Source: Chthoniobacter flavus Ellin428 (lineage in GTDB: Bacteria > Verrucomicrobiota > Verrucomicrobiia > Chthoniobacterales > Chthoniobacteraceae). Taken from it: DNA of 64,000 nt. The notes under the pieces are model-generated. The model had not been told where the DNA came from, made no database searches, and saw only the letters and a program-made list of their open reading frames with translations. Below are positions 49,043 to 58,445 of this stretch, one piece after another. The DNA is taken from contig NZ_ABVL01000024.1 of the NCBI RefSeq assembly GCF_000173075.1, positions 175 to 64,174 of the forward strand. Reading direction: 5' to 3'. The stretch's first letter is position 1. Each line of letters begins with the position of its first letter. The position numbers were made by a program, and so were the translations under genes.

Positions 49043-50046
49043 AATCGAAGGTCGTTTCGTTTCTGATCCTCATCATCGTCATCTTCGTCCTCCTCACGCT
49101 GACGGGCGCAATCTTCACCGTGCAGGAGACCGAGCAGATCATCATCACGCAATTCGGCAAACCAGTCGGCGCACCGATCAACGAGGCGGGATTGCATTTC
49201 AAGGTGCCGTTCATCCAGGACGTGCACACCATCGACAAGCGCGTGCTGCAGTGGGATGGCCCAGTCGCCGAAATGCCGACCAAAGACAAGCTCTACATTG
49301 TCGTCGATACGTTCGCGCGCTGGCGCATCAGCGATCCGATGCAGTTCTTCATTCGCTTGAACGATCTGCGGCGCGCGCGGTCGCGGCTCGATGACATTCT
49401 CGGCAGCGAGACACGCAATACCGTGGCGCGGCACGAGTTGGTCGAGATGATTCGCACGACGAAAGATCGCAAGGCGGCGATCGACGATACGCTCGCCGCC
49501 GGGGGCGGCACGACGAGTGGCGGTTTGCCGCCGATCCAATTTGGGCGAGTGGCGTTGGAAAAGGAGATCACCGAGGAAGCGCGCGGCAAGCTGGCGGAGT
49601 TCGGCATCGAGCTGCTCGATGTGCGGTTCAAGCGCATCAACTACAACCCCGCGGTGAGCGCGAAGATTTATTCGCGCATGATGAGCGAGCGACAGCAAAT
49701 CGCCGAACGCTTCCGCAGCGAGGGCCAGGGCGAGGCGGCGAAGATCCTCGGCAACAAGGAACGCGACTTGAAGGAGATTGATTCGAAGGCGTATCGCGAA
49801 GTGCAAACCGTCGAGGGCAAGGCCGACGCCGAGGCCACGGCGATCTACGCGAAGGCTTACAACCAAACGCCCGAGGCGCGCGATCTTTACCAATTCCAGC
49901 GCACGCTCGATACTTACAAGACGTCCTTCCAAGGCGAGACCACGCTCATCCTCAGCACACAGAGCAATTTCCTGCGCTTCCTCAAAGGTCCGACGGCAGG
50001 CCCCTCGCCAACGCCTGCGCCTGCACCGCCCAAACCGGCACCGTAG
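49039..50046 (+). CDS. hflC: HflC, membrane protease modulator subunit
   Basis: A 335-residue SPFH protein. N-terminal TM anchor (VVSFLILIIVIFVLLTLTGA), TEQIIITQFGKPVGAPINEA, core RFKRINYNPAVSAKIYSRMM and coiled coil ERQQIAERFRSEGQGEAAKI; the C-terminus DTYKTSFQGETTLILSTQSN plus FLRFL is the HflC end. A Pro/Ala-rich tail (SPTPAPAPPKPAP) is an addition. Partner of HflK. Confidence 0.92.
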   Translation: MKSKVVSFLILIIVIFVLLTLTGAIFTVQETEQIIITQFGKPVGAPINEAGLHFKVPFIQDVHTIDKRVLQWDGPVAEMPTKDKLYIVVDTFARWRISDPMQFFIRLNDLRRARSRLDDILGSETRNTVARHELVEMIRTTKDRKAAIDDTLAAGGGTTSGGLPPIQFGRVALEKEITEEARGKLAEFGIELLDVRFKRINYNPAVSAKIYSRMMSERQQIAERFRSEGQGEAAKILGNKERDLKEIDSKAYREVQTVEGKADAEATAIYAKAYNQTPEARDLYQFQRTLDTYKTSFQGETTLILSTQSNFLRFLKGPTAGPSPTPAPAPPKPAP

Positions 50047-50266
50047 ATGAATCGATATTCGCCGAAAAAGGTGTTCTGACCGAGGGGCGGAGGCAGCGAT
50101 TTTAGCCACAGGCGGACGCGGACGTCAGCCGTCCAACCAACTCATCCACCCAAACTGCTCCCGCGAATTCACGCCAGGATTCCGCCTGGCTTTCGAGCGG
50201 TTTGGTTTTCCATACGTCCGCCGGACGGACCATTCGCGATTTTTTCGCAAGGGCGCCCCATCCCTC

Positions 50267-51094
50267 ATGAGCACCGAGTTGCGAATTCTTCACCTGGAAG
50301 ACAACGATAATGATGCCCTGCTGATCGAGGCGGCGCTGCAGCGGGCGAATTTTATCTGCACGATCGATCGTGTGGACACGCGCGAAGCTTTCCTCGAGGG
50401 ACTCGCGCGCGGCGGCTACGATCTCATTCTCTCGGATTTCTCGCTGCCCACCTTCAACGGTTTGGCCGCGCTGGAACTCGCGCATCAAAGGCTGCCCGAT
50501 GTCCCGTTCCTTTTCGTTTCCGGCACCATTGGCGAAGACACCGCGATCGACGCACTGAAATCCGGCGCGATCGATTATGTGCTGAAGCAACGACTCGCGC
50601 GCCTCGTCCCCGCCGTGCACCGCGCGCTGACCGACGCCGCGGAGCGCGCCGCCTTGCGCCGCGCCGAGGAAGCGATGATTCAGTCGGAGAGCAAGTATCG
50701 CAATTTATTCGAGTGTCTGAGTGAGGCCGCGCTGCTCACCGACCTGCGGAGCGGCCGCGTGATCGATACGAATCACCAGGCGGAAATCCTTTTCGGCAAG
50801 CCGCGTTCACAAGTCCTCGGCTCCAATATCGAGCGCCTTCTCACCCCCGGCACCCTCGCGGAATTTCGCACCCACTTCGGCGATCAGTCCCCCGACACGG
50901 GAGAGCGGATCATTTTCGAGGGCGAGATTCCTTCCGTGGAAGGACACGCCGTGCCCGTTGCCATCAGCGCCACACGCATTGTCCTCTACGGCCGCCACCT
51001 CGTCCTCGGCTTGTATCGCGACGTCACGGAACGCAAACGCGCTGAAGCCGAAATCGAGCGCCTGAAAGCACAACTCGGGGAGCGGGAGAGTTGA
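50267..51094 (+). CDS. Response regulator receiver-PAS protein
   Basis: A 275-residue two-domain protein. The receiver (1-120) has the acid pocket (ILHLEDNDNDALL), phosphoacceptor Asp57 in DLILSDFSLPTFNG, FVSGT and the YVLKQRL lysine. A PAS domain (~145-255) follows (SKYRNLFECLSEAALLTDLR, VIDTNHQAEILFGKPRSQVL, DVTERKRAEAEIERL), and a short coiled coil ends the protein without a histidine kinase, GGDEF or DNA-binding domain. It probably needs partners encoded elsewhere, or is a truncated sensor module. Confidence 0.85.
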   Translation: MSTELRILHLEDNDNDALLIEAALQRANFICTIDRVDTREAFLEGLARGGYDLILSDFSLPTFNGLAALELAHQRLPDVPFLFVSGTIGEDTAIDALKSGAIDYVLKQRLARLVPAVHRALTDAAERAALRRAEEAMIQSESKYRNLFECLSEAALLTDLRSGRVIDTNHQAEILFGKPRSQVLGSNIERLLTPGTLAEFRTHFGDQSPDTGERIIFEGEIPSVEGHAVPVAISATRIVLYGRHLVLGLYRDVTERKRAEAEIERLKAQLGERES

Positions 51095-51148
51095 TGGTGG
51101 GTGGTTGATCGTTGATCCCCGCGCTTCCCCCCGCCCCATCGAATTGCT

Positions 51149-51177
51149 ATTCGTCATTCGCCATTCGTCATTCCCAT
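51149..51177 (+). repeat. ATTCGTCATTCGCCATTC repeat abutting a start codon
   Basis: ATTCGTCATTCGCCATTCGT followed by CATTCCC, with the NIPSNAP ATG at 51176 immediately after. Same type as at 34557-34578 and 29865-29898. Confidence 0.6.
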
Positions 51178-51940
51178 GAAGCTCCTCCCCTTCCTCGCTC
51201 TTGCCATGCTCGCCACCACCCTCGCTTCTTCGGCCGCGGACACCGACACGCGCGTCTTTGAGATGCGCACCTACCACACCGCACCGGACAAACTCGACGA
51301 CCTTCACGCGCGCTTTCGCAATCACACCATGCAGCTCTTCGAAAAGCATGGCATCACCAATATCGGCTATTGGACACCGATCGAGAACCCGGACAACCTG
51401 CTCATCTACGTCCTCGCCTATCCCAGCCGCGAAGCGCGCGAGACTTCGTGGAAAGCATTTCAGGCGGATGAAGATTGGAAAAAAGCGAAAGCCGAATCCG
51501 AGGTCAACGGCAAGCTCGTGAACAAAGTCGATCAGCTCTTCCTCAACGCGACCGACTACTCACCGGCGATCAAGCCCTCGGCCGGTTCCGCGGAGCGTGT
51601 CTTCGAACTGCGCACTTACACCACCACGCCAAACAACCTGCCCATCCTGCATGAGCGCTTCCGCGATCACACCATGACGCTCTTCGCCAGGCACGGCATG
51701 ACGAACCTCTTCTACTGGCACCTCCTGCCCGATCAACCGAACGCCGAAAACACGCTCGTCTACATGCTCGCCCATGCGAGTGTCGATGCAGCCAAAGCGT
51801 CCTTCACCGCTTTCCGCGCCGATCCCGATTGGATCGCCGCGAAGAAAGCCAGCGAAGAAAAAGGCGGCGGCTCGCTCACCATCCCCGATGGCGTGAAATC
51901 CGTCTTCCTCAAGCCGACGGATTACTCACCAACGCGCTGA
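51176..51940 (+). CDS. Exported double NIPSNAP protein
   Basis: A 254-residue protein with signal peptide (MKLLPFLALAMLATTLASSA) and two tandem NIPSNAP domains: FEMRTYHTAPDKLDDLHARF...MQLFEKHGITNIGYWTPIEN and FELRTYTTTPNNLPILHERF...MTLFARHGMTNLFYWHLLPD. Family function is unknown (dimeric alpha/beta barrel, ABM-like). Its export is notable. It converges on the membrane-protein gene, overlapping by 32 bases at 51909-51940. Confidence 0.85.
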   Translation: MKLLPFLALAMLATTLASSAADTDTRVFEMRTYHTAPDKLDDLHARFRNHTMQLFEKHGITNIGYWTPIENPDNLLIYVLAYPSREARETSWKAFQADEDWKKAKAESEVNGKLVNKVDQLFLNATDYSPAIKPSAGSAERVFELRTYTTTPNNLPILHERFRDHTMTLFARHGMTNLFYWHLLPDQPNAENTLVYMLAHASVDAAKASFTAFRADPDWIAAKKASEEKGGGSLTIPDGVKSVFLKPTDYSPTR

Positions 51941-53834
51941 ACCGATCGCGGCGGGACGCGAGCACGATCAACAGACCGGCCAGCCCGCCGCTGATCACGA
52001 ACAACGGCAGCAGGCTCAAGCGGCTTTGCGGGAAGAAGAATTCGCCCACGTTGAACGAGTTCCAATTCGTCTGCACCGAGCCGGCGGGAAAATAGCTGAA
52101 GGTTAGCAGGCCATCGTAAGTGCCGATGGGATTGACTGACACCGGCCCGCGGATCGCCCCGAGAATGAAGGGACTGGAGTCACCGCGTGCGATGCTATCG
52201 CGCATGTCTTTCTCCTCCTCGGCGAGGTGCTGTTTGCGTTCGGCTTCGGGGATTTTGTCCTCCTGCATTTGCCTGTCTTCGTTATCGAGCCGCGCCGCGA
52301 TCAATTGGTTCAGGACTGGCCAGGCGCGACCATAGGCAAAGAGCGGCCACGCGTATTCCCCTACGATCTGGCAAAAGAAGTCATCCTTGCGATGCGCGTC
52401 GTCGACCCGGGCGTGGCCGCCGACCGCGAGTGAGTTCTGCGCATCGGTCGCGGTCAGCAACGTCTGTTGGGTGATCGAGATGAGCGCGAGCGCCGCAGTG
52501 ACCCAGCGCCAGCGCAGGAACGCGACCACCAGCGGTAACCCGAGAAACGGCAGCCCGGGTACGAGGTAACGCGGACCCGCCGCGAAGCCACCATGATAGC
52601 CGTTGAAGCACACATTCACGATGAAGAAGAAGCCGAAGATGGCGAGGCAGAGCCGCGCCTCGGCGACAAGGGTTTTTTCGCGCAGCCAGACGAAGAGCCC
52701 GTAGAGACTCATGATCGTCACCGGTGCGAGGAAGAAGATCCCGCGATAAGGCGAGACGGTAAGCAACCCCGCGACATACGGATTCGGCATGTAGAACATG
52801 CCGAGAAATGCGCTGGTGTCGGCGAAGAGCGGGTTTTGGAAGTCGTTCGCAAATCGGAATGGCGAACCGAAGTTCACTTGATCGTAAGCGCAGAGCGCGA
52901 TCGCCGGCGGGATGACACCGACGATGTACCAAATCGCCGCGCGCCAATTCCAAGCAACCTTCTCTCGCGTCGAACACGTGCCAAGCAGCGCATAGATGCC
53001 GAGAATCACGCCGGCGCCAAAGGCCACATAGTTGGTCACGACGGCGATACCGGCGCAGATTCCCGCAACGATCACGCGCCACGGCGTTGGGCGTTCCATG
53101 TGGCGCACCCGCCACAAACACGAGAAGGAAATCAGCAGGAAGATCGCGGTGAGATCGTGATCGAAGAGCAGCGTGCCAAACGGGAAAAACGTGGTGCCAA
53201 AGGCAAACGCCAGCGTGGCCAGGAGCGCCGGCAGCGATTTGCCGTCCGCCATTTCCCGCGCCAGGCGGAAGAACACTACGCACCCCAAAGCCGACACGAG
53301 ACCCACACTGAACGCGGAAGTCAGCCACGCGTTCACCGTCAGCGTCCACCAATCGTCCGGATTCAAGCCACGCCACTTTTCAAAGTGATAGATGAGCCAA
53401 TAGGCCGGCACCGCGAGGAAGGTCGTGCCCGGGGGTTTGTTCGGATGAAACTGGCCCGTCGACGGCACGTAGCCGATGTCGCCCGAACTGCACTCCTCGA
53501 TCATCGGCACATTCTTGGCATCCGGCGTCCGCGAATCCTCATTCACCGGATAGAGACTGTAAGCCATGTCCACCCACGACAGCGCGCACACTTCGCCCTG
53601 CCATTTGTATTCCGCATGATTCAGCGGCAGGCGCACGAAACGCCGGCCGGAGGAATCTTTCGGGTCGACCTTGTAGACGAGGAAATCATCGATCGCGAAA
53701 CGCCCTTCCTCCACGACCGCACGCACCTCCGCGAAGCGGGAATTTTGGTTCCACCCGCCGCCTTGATGAAACCAGGCGAACGCGAAGAAACAGGCGGAAA
53801 ACAGCAGCCACTCAAAGCACCGGAGCGGAGCCAT
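51909..53834 (-). CDS. Polytopic membrane protein, GT-C-like
   Basis: A 641-residue protein with about 10-11 hydrophobic segments (e.g. LLFSACFFAFAWFHQGGGWN, LPALLATLAFAFGTTFFPFG, VIVAGICAGIAVVTNYVAFG, AIWYIVGVIPPAIALCAYDQ, LCLAIFGFFFIVNVCFNGYH). After the first TM a ~120-residue extracytoplasmic domain contains charged motifs (VVEEGRFAIDDFLVYKVDPK). The layout resembles GT-C glycosyltransferases (PMT/dolichol-phosphate type) but the catalytic DD/ED loop is not clear. Start ATG 53834. Confidence 0.65.
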   Translation of the reverse strand: MAPLRCFEWLLFSACFFAFAWFHQGGGWNQNSRFAEVRAVVEEGRFAIDDFLVYKVDPKDSSGRRFVRLPLNHAEYKWQGEVCALSWVDMAYSLYPVNEDSRTPDAKNVPMIEECSSGDIGYVPSTGQFHPNKPPGTTFLAVPAYWLIYHFEKWRGLNPDDWWTLTVNAWLTSAFSVGLVSALGCVVFFRLAREMADGKSLPALLATLAFAFGTTFFPFGTLLFDHDLTAIFLLISFSCLWRVRHMERPTPWRVIVAGICAGIAVVTNYVAFGAGVILGIYALLGTCSTREKVAWNWRAAIWYIVGVIPPAIALCAYDQVNFGSPFRFANDFQNPLFADTSAFLGMFYMPNPYVAGLLTVSPYRGIFFLAPVTIMSLYGLFVWLREKTLVAEARLCLAIFGFFFIVNVCFNGYHGGFAAGPRYLVPGLPFLGLPLVVAFLRWRWVTAALALISITQQTLLTATDAQNSLAVGGHARVDDAHRKDDFFCQIVGEYAWPLFAYGRAWPVLNQLIAARLDNEDRQMQEDKIPEAERKQHLAEEEKDMRDSIARGDSSPFILGAIRGPVSVNPIGTYDGLLTFSYFPAGSVQTNWNSFNVGEFFFPQSRLSLLPLFVISGGLAGLLIVLASRRDRFSALVSNPSA

Positions 53835-53993
53835 TAGCAAAGGAAAAGGGGATGCGGACTAACCATTTGGGGAAAGGAAAATGGAGACGTTGCCCGCATT
53901 CCCTGCCAAGCGGAATCTTTTTTGTGGTCACTCTGTGTATCCGGTCCCGGTGGAACCACGTCAGTGGCGGCGTCCGATTCAGCCTGATGTCGT

Positions 53994-54545
53994 ATGAAAC
54001 CTGTCGTCCTCACCGTTACCATCCCGGCTACCGTCCTCAGTTGCCAGGTCAATGCTGGCGATGACGTGGCCGCTGGCCCCTCGCCGGAAATCCCGGAATT
54101 GAAGGCGCTCAACCACTATGCGGGTCAGTGGGAAGACGAGATCTCCGGGCGCCCGGGCGTGCGCCGCACCGAAGTGGGAGAGTGGATTCTCAACGGCCGG
54201 TTTCTGCGCCAGTCGTGGTCTACGCAGTCGAGCGACGGGTCGCCGCCCGCCCAAGGACTCACCCTCATGACCTTCGACGTAGAGACGAAGGTCTACCGCA
54301 GTTGGGGATTTCTGGCCACGGGAACGGTCATCGAAAACTCGGGAACTTGGGACGAGACCACGCAGACTTTCACGTGGGGGCATCGGCTCATGGACACCAC
54401 CGAAACCGTGACGACCAAGGCTTCGTTTCCCAGCGAGAATAGCCAGGCTTGGTACATCGTGAAAACCGACGAGAATCATAAGATCGTACGTGAAGTCACG
54501 GGCCGCAGCATCCGGCAGAGTCCTACGGTTTTGCACGCGGCCTAG
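53994..54545 (+). CDS. DUF1579-like protein
   Basis: A 183-residue protein. HYAGQWEDEISGRPG, WILNGRFLRQSW, LTLMTFDVETKVYRSWGFLA, NSGTWDETTQTFTWGH and TTKASFPSENSQAWYIVKTD follow the DUF1579 pattern ('G.W......', 'G.F....y'), a calycin-like beta barrel. A short hydrophobic start (VVLTVTIPATVLSCQ) may be a signal or lipoprotein signal (LSC), not certain. Function unknown. Confidence 0.7.
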   Translation: MKPVVLTVTIPATVLSCQVNAGDDVAAGPSPEIPELKALNHYAGQWEDEISGRPGVRRTEVGEWILNGRFLRQSWSTQSSDGSPPAQGLTLMTFDVETKVYRSWGFLATGTVIENSGTWDETTQTFTWGHRLMDTTETVTTKASFPSENSQAWYIVKTDENHKIVREVTGRSIRQSPTVLHAA

Positions 54546-54913
54546 GTCAGTCGCAGAATCCGATACGTCGCAGAGGAGGTCTGCTCGATCCGAATCTGCG
54601 AACGCGACCGTCTCGTCTTCGGCACCATTCTCTCCTGTATCACCTCGCCCGCCAAAAAATGCGGCGGCCCTTCCTCCGTTGCGGGAATGTGCGGTGATGG
54701 GGGAAGGGCCGCTTGGGATGTTGTCCGCAGTTGCAACACTGCCGACATTTTCTTTTCGCGCTGCCTCGAATGCTGGATGTGCACGACGCAATTTTTTTTG
54801 CGGAAAGTCGGATTCGCTTGACTGGAAAATGTCACCGCAATTTAACAGGAGTGCCCACGAACTGCTGGTCTGGTCCAGCGCGGAATCTGCGTAACCCCAT
54901 CTCCCATTTTCTT
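54546..54913. other. Gene-free stretch with one strong hairpin
   Basis: A 368-base gap before the autotransporter gene with no credible ORF. GCGGCCCTTCC (54664-54674) and GGAAGGGCCGC (54702-54712) form an 11-bp stem with a ~27-base loop. No T-tract follows on either strand, so a regulatory or processing role is as likely as termination. Confidence 0.5.
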
Positions 54914-57103
54914 ATGCACAACACACCCCTACGTTCCCTCGTTTCAAGAATCCTTGGCTTTGGCACCGCCGCTCTTCTCGGGGCCGCAGCCTCCGCCTCC
55001 GCGGCCCAGGATGTCTGGGTTGGTTCGTCGGAGCTGTTTAGTGAGCCAATTTGGACTCCCCCTCTTCTTTTCGCACCCTTCAATAACTGGAGCACCGGCA
55101 ATCCTCCTCTGGCCTCGGAAGATGCGATTTTTCCCGGTGCCATCCCCACCTTTCCAATCTTCGCCTCGGCCCCACCGCCGGTGGATCAGTTTGCCAACGG
55201 AAAAACCATCTTCCTGCTTTCAATTCCCGCAAGCTTCGTTCCTCCGGGTTTCCCCGGTATCTTCCAACTGACAGCCAATAGTCTGACTTTCCAAAACAGC
55301 TATCGACTGATCGACATCAATACCATCACTCCCTTCGTCGGCCCCGGCTTTTCGTCCGCTCCGCTCTTGTTGAGCAGTGGGAACATCACCGTCGTCAAAG
55401 GTTCCACCGCGGAAATTGACTTCGGTCTCCAGAGTGTCAACAACACTATCACCAAACTCGGGCGCGGAACTCTGCTCCTCAACGGCGAGGTGTTTGGCAA
55501 CCTCCTCGTCCGACAGGGAACGCTCGGCGTTGGTTCCACCCTGGCCTTCGATCCCACCACCTTCGCCATGAGCGAAACCCCGGGAACGCTCCGGGTCGAT
55601 GGCAAGCTTACTCTCAAGAAGAACACCACCTTTGCCGTTCAACTCGCCTCGCCGACTTTCTATGGGCAAGTTCACGTCAACGGCTCCGCCAATCTCGCCG
55701 GTACTCTATCCGTCAGCTACGCCAACGGCTTCGAAGTTCAGCGCGGACAAAGCTTCGACATCATTCACGCCGAAAATGGAGTCAATGGCCAATTCAGTAC
55801 CCTCACCGACTCGCATGCCACCGGCACGCTGCTGACACTCGGCGTCTCCTATCGCACCCATGACGTCTATCTGGAGATCCTGCAGGGCTCCTTCGCCAGC
55901 CTGCCCGATCTTACGCCCAACCAACTGTCTGTCGGCCGCGAACTCGACAACGTCGTCAACGACCACCGCGTTTCCACACTCATCGATCATCTCGACCGCC
56001 TGCAATTGAACGATGTGCCCAGCGCGCTCGACCGCATCGCACCGGAGGAATTGACCTCTATCTTCACCATGGGTGTCGCCGTGGACAAGGTGCAGGTGGA
56101 TAACATCCAGCGCCGCAACGAGGAAATCCGCGCCGGTTCGAGCGGCTTTAGCGCCGCCGGACTCGCCATGCAGGGCACCGGTCCCGGATACAGCGGCACC
56201 TTTGGCATTAACACCGGAGTCGCCGGCCCGAACGGGAATGATGGCAAGGAAAGCAAAGAAATGAAGACGGTCGCTCCGGAGGAAAAGCGCTGGGGCATTT
56301 TCCTCAGCGGCACGGGCGAATGGCTGAGCGTGAATGACGACCGCAATGCGCGCGGCTACGATCTGAGCAGCGGTGGCTTCACGGTGGGCGTCGACTACAA
56401 GGTGTGCCCGAACTTTGCCGTAGGTCTCAGCGCCGGCTACGTCGGCATCAGCACCGATCTCAACGACGGCGGCCGTGTCTCCGTCAATGGCGGCAAGCTC
56501 GGCCTCTACGCCACGACCTTTGTTGGCGGCTGGTATGCCGATGTGGCCGTCGATGGCGGCTACAGCAGCTACGACATGCACCGTGCAGGCTTCGAAGGCA
56601 CCGCCCGCGGTTCGACCGATGGCGGCGATCTCAACGTGCTCTTCGGCACGGGCTACGACTTCAAGAAGGGCGCATTCACCTTCGGTCCCACGGCCTCCTT
56701 CAACTACACCTACGTCGGCATCGGCGGCTTCGACGAACGCGGCTCGCTGGCGCCTCTGCGCTTTGGTTCGCAAGGCCAGGACTCGCTGCGCTCCGCCTTC
56801 GGCTTCAAGGCCAGCTACGATTGCAAAGTCGGCGGCCTGGTTATCCGGCCGGAGATTCGCGCCGCGTGGCAGCATGAGTACGGCGACTCCGCCTACCAAA
56901 TCGATTCCAGCTTCGCCAATGGCGCGGGCGGGGTCTTCGCGGTCAATGGGCCCAAGCTCGGTCGCGACAGCGCGCTGCTCGGCGCCGGTTTTGCCATCCA
57001 GTGCAGCGAGCGTTGCACGACCTACTTCTATTACGATGGTGAACTCGGCCGCACGAACTACCACTCCGCAGCGGTGACGGGCGGCGTGCGCTTCGCCTTC
57101 TAA
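54914..57103 (+). CDS. Autotransporter with C-terminal beta-barrel
   Basis: A 729-residue type V secreted protein. The signal (MHNTPLRSLVSRILGFGTAA...ASASAAQDVW) is followed by a beta-helix-like passenger (VVKGSTAEIDFGLQSVNNTI, GRGTLLLNGEVFGNLLVRQG) and a linker with ELTSIFTMGVAVDKVQVDNI. The C-terminal ~270 residues form an autotransporter barrel (EEKRWGIFLSGTGEWLSVND, GGFTVGVDYKVCPNFAVGLS) that ends in GVRFAF with terminal Phe. Start at ATG 54914 because of the clean signal. Surface function (adhesion or substrate binding) unknown. A strong terminator follows at 57128-57172. Confidence 0.9.
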   Translation: MHNTPLRSLVSRILGFGTAALLGAAASASAAQDVWVGSSELFSEPIWTPPLLFAPFNNWSTGNPPLASEDAIFPGAIPTFPIFASAPPPVDQFANGKTIFLLSIPASFVPPGFPGIFQLTANSLTFQNSYRLIDINTITPFVGPGFSSAPLLLSSGNITVVKGSTAEIDFGLQSVNNTITKLGRGTLLLNGEVFGNLLVRQGTLGVGSTLAFDPTTFAMSETPGTLRVDGKLTLKKNTTFAVQLASPTFYGQVHVNGSANLAGTLSVSYANGFEVQRGQSFDIIHAENGVNGQFSTLTDSHATGTLLTLGVSYRTHDVYLEILQGSFASLPDLTPNQLSVGRELDNVVNDHRVSTLIDHLDRLQLNDVPSALDRIAPEELTSIFTMGVAVDKVQVDNIQRRNEEIRAGSSGFSAAGLAMQGTGPGYSGTFGINTGVAGPNGNDGKESKEMKTVAPEEKRWGIFLSGTGEWLSVNDDRNARGYDLSSGGFTVGVDYKVCPNFAVGLSAGYVGISTDLNDGGRVSVNGGKLGLYATTFVGGWYADVAVDGGYSSYDMHRAGFEGTARGSTDGGDLNVLFGTGYDFKKGAFTFGPTASFNYTYVGIGGFDERGSLAPLRFGSQGQDSLRSAFGFKASYDCKVGGLVIRPEIRAAWQHEYGDSAYQIDSSFANGAGGVFAVNGPKLGRDSALLGAGFAIQCSERCTTYFYYDGELGRTNYHSAAVTGGVRFAF

Positions 57104-57127
57104 AAGAGACAGCCTGCAATCTACAAC

Positions 57128-57172
57128 GGCGCCGGCGTCGCGGATATTCCGTGGCGCCGGCGCCTTCTTTTT
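57128..57172 (+). terminator. Rho-independent terminator after the autotransporter
   Basis: GGCGCCGGCG (57128-57137) and CGCCGGCGCC (57155-57164) form a perfect 10-bp GC stem with a 17-base loop, followed by TTCTTTTT. Confidence 0.9.
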
Positions 57173-57196
57173 GGAACGATGGTCATCTCACCTTCG

Positions 57197-57709
57197 ATGA
57201 CCACCGGCCTCTTTCTCACCCGATCGTTCATCTGGCTTGCCCTGATCGCCTATGCGCTTGCGATCGGCTTGATGATTCTGTCGCCAGAACATCCCGGCTG
57301 GCGGCTTCGCGCCCGCAGCGTCTGGACATTCGGCTGCATCGCCTTTCTCGCGCATGTGCTCTGCGCTTTCGCCTATTTCCACCACTGGAGCCACACGGAA
57401 GCGTATCGGGAAACGGCGCGGCAGACCGCCGCGCTCACCGGCCGAGCCTGGGGCGGCGGCATCTATTTCAACTATCTCCTCGCCGCTCTCTGGATCGCCG
57501 ACGTGTCCTGGTGGTGGCTCGCGCCGCAGAGCTTCGACCGCCGTCCGCGATGGCTGGCCATCGCATGGCACGTCTTCTTTTTCTTCATGGTCTTCAACGG
57601 CACCATCGTCTTCGGCCATGGCCCGGTGCGCGTACTCGGCGTCGATATCTGCTTGGTCCCCATCGCCTGCTGGTGGTACCGACGGCGGCACCTGACTGTT
57701 GTCCGTTGA
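57197..57709 (+). CDS. Membrane protein with four TM helices
   Basis: A 170-residue protein (from ATG 57197; ATG 57179 is also possible but lies close to the terminator). Four hydrophobic segments: TRSFIWLALIAYALAIGLMI, SVWTFGCIAFLAHVLCAFAY, YFNYLLAALWIADVSWWWLA, and IAWHVFFFFMVFNGTIVFG/LVPIACWWY. Multiple His (CAFAYFHHWSHTEAYR, AWHVFFFF) could bind haem or metal. No family recognised. The genes to 62324 follow on the same strand, starting a run of seven. Confidence 0.65.
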   Translation: MTTGLFLTRSFIWLALIAYALAIGLMILSPEHPGWRLRARSVWTFGCIAFLAHVLCAFAYFHHWSHTEAYRETARQTAALTGRAWGGGIYFNYLLAALWIADVSWWWLAPQSFDRRPRWLAIAWHVFFFFMVFNGTIVFGHGPVRVLGVDICLVPIACWWYRRRHLTVVR

Positions 57710-57797
57710 TGCCCGAACCCTGGCTTTCGGCAACCGGACACTAAGAGCTTCGCTCGCCGCCTATTGATTGGCAGAATCGACGTGCCCCCTTTCCCCC

Positions 57798-58439
57798 ATG
57801 GCTCTCTTCCAACTCGATCCTGCCAGCATCGTGGCGCGCGTGCGTGGTTCCGACAAAACCGTGTCGCTCCCTTCGCTCACCTCATCAGTCGTGCGCGGTA
57901 TCATCGGCTTCACCATCCTGAGCATCCTCGGGTTTCTGCCGTGGCCGATCATGGATCGCTGGTTCTCGCATCCGACTGAAGTCGGTCTCTACATCGCCTG
58001 CACCGCAGTCTTCATCGGACTCAGCGGTCCGTGCCTGCATCGTCTCATTATCGGTCCCGGCTCGCTCTCGCGCTTCTATCAACTCTTCGCTCTCGCTTTC
58101 ATCGCCTACGCGGTCCTCTGGGTCGCTTTCTGGATGGGATTGCGCGGCAATGCCGGGGAAATCGCCGGCCTTCTCGGCGGGACGGCAGCGATGGGACTCA
58201 TACTCGCTTTCGCCTTCGGCGTCCCGGGCACCGCTCCCAAGGTCGTCCTCGCACTTTTTCTCCTTAATGGCATCGGCTACTACGCCGGCGGCAAGATCGA
58301 GGGCAAACTCGGCGTCGATCATCGCCTCGCTGCCATGTTCCTCTGGGGTGCCTGCTACGGCATCGGTTTCGGCGCCGGACTCGGTACCGCATTCCATCTC
58401 TGCCAGAAGCGCGCCCGCGCTCTGCTGCGCCAATCCTGA
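57798..58439 (+). CDS. Polytopic membrane protein, unknown
   Basis: A 213-residue membrane protein (start ATG 57798, MALFQLDPASIVARVR). After a ~35-residue cytoplasmic start it has about six hydrophobic segments, several Gly-rich (AFGVPGTAPKVVLALFLLNG, LWGACYGIGFGAGLGTAFHL). A longer frame from 57768 would add ten residues. No motif recognised. Only 6 bases separate its stop from the next start. Confidence 0.65.
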   Translation: MALFQLDPASIVARVRGSDKTVSLPSLTSSVVRGIIGFTILSILGFLPWPIMDRWFSHPTEVGLYIACTAVFIGLSGPCLHRLIIGPGSLSRFYQLFALAFIAYAVLWVAFWMGLRGNAGEIAGLLGGTAAMGLILAFAFGVPGTAPKVVLALFLLNGIGYYAGGKIEGKLGVDHRLAAMFLWGACYGIGFGAGLGTAFHLCQKRARALLRQS

Positions 58440-58445
58440 TCCCCC

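Noticed and set aside
55706-57064. 452-codon minus-strand open frame
   Set aside because: Antisense to the autotransporter passenger/barrel; Ala/Val-rich shadow.
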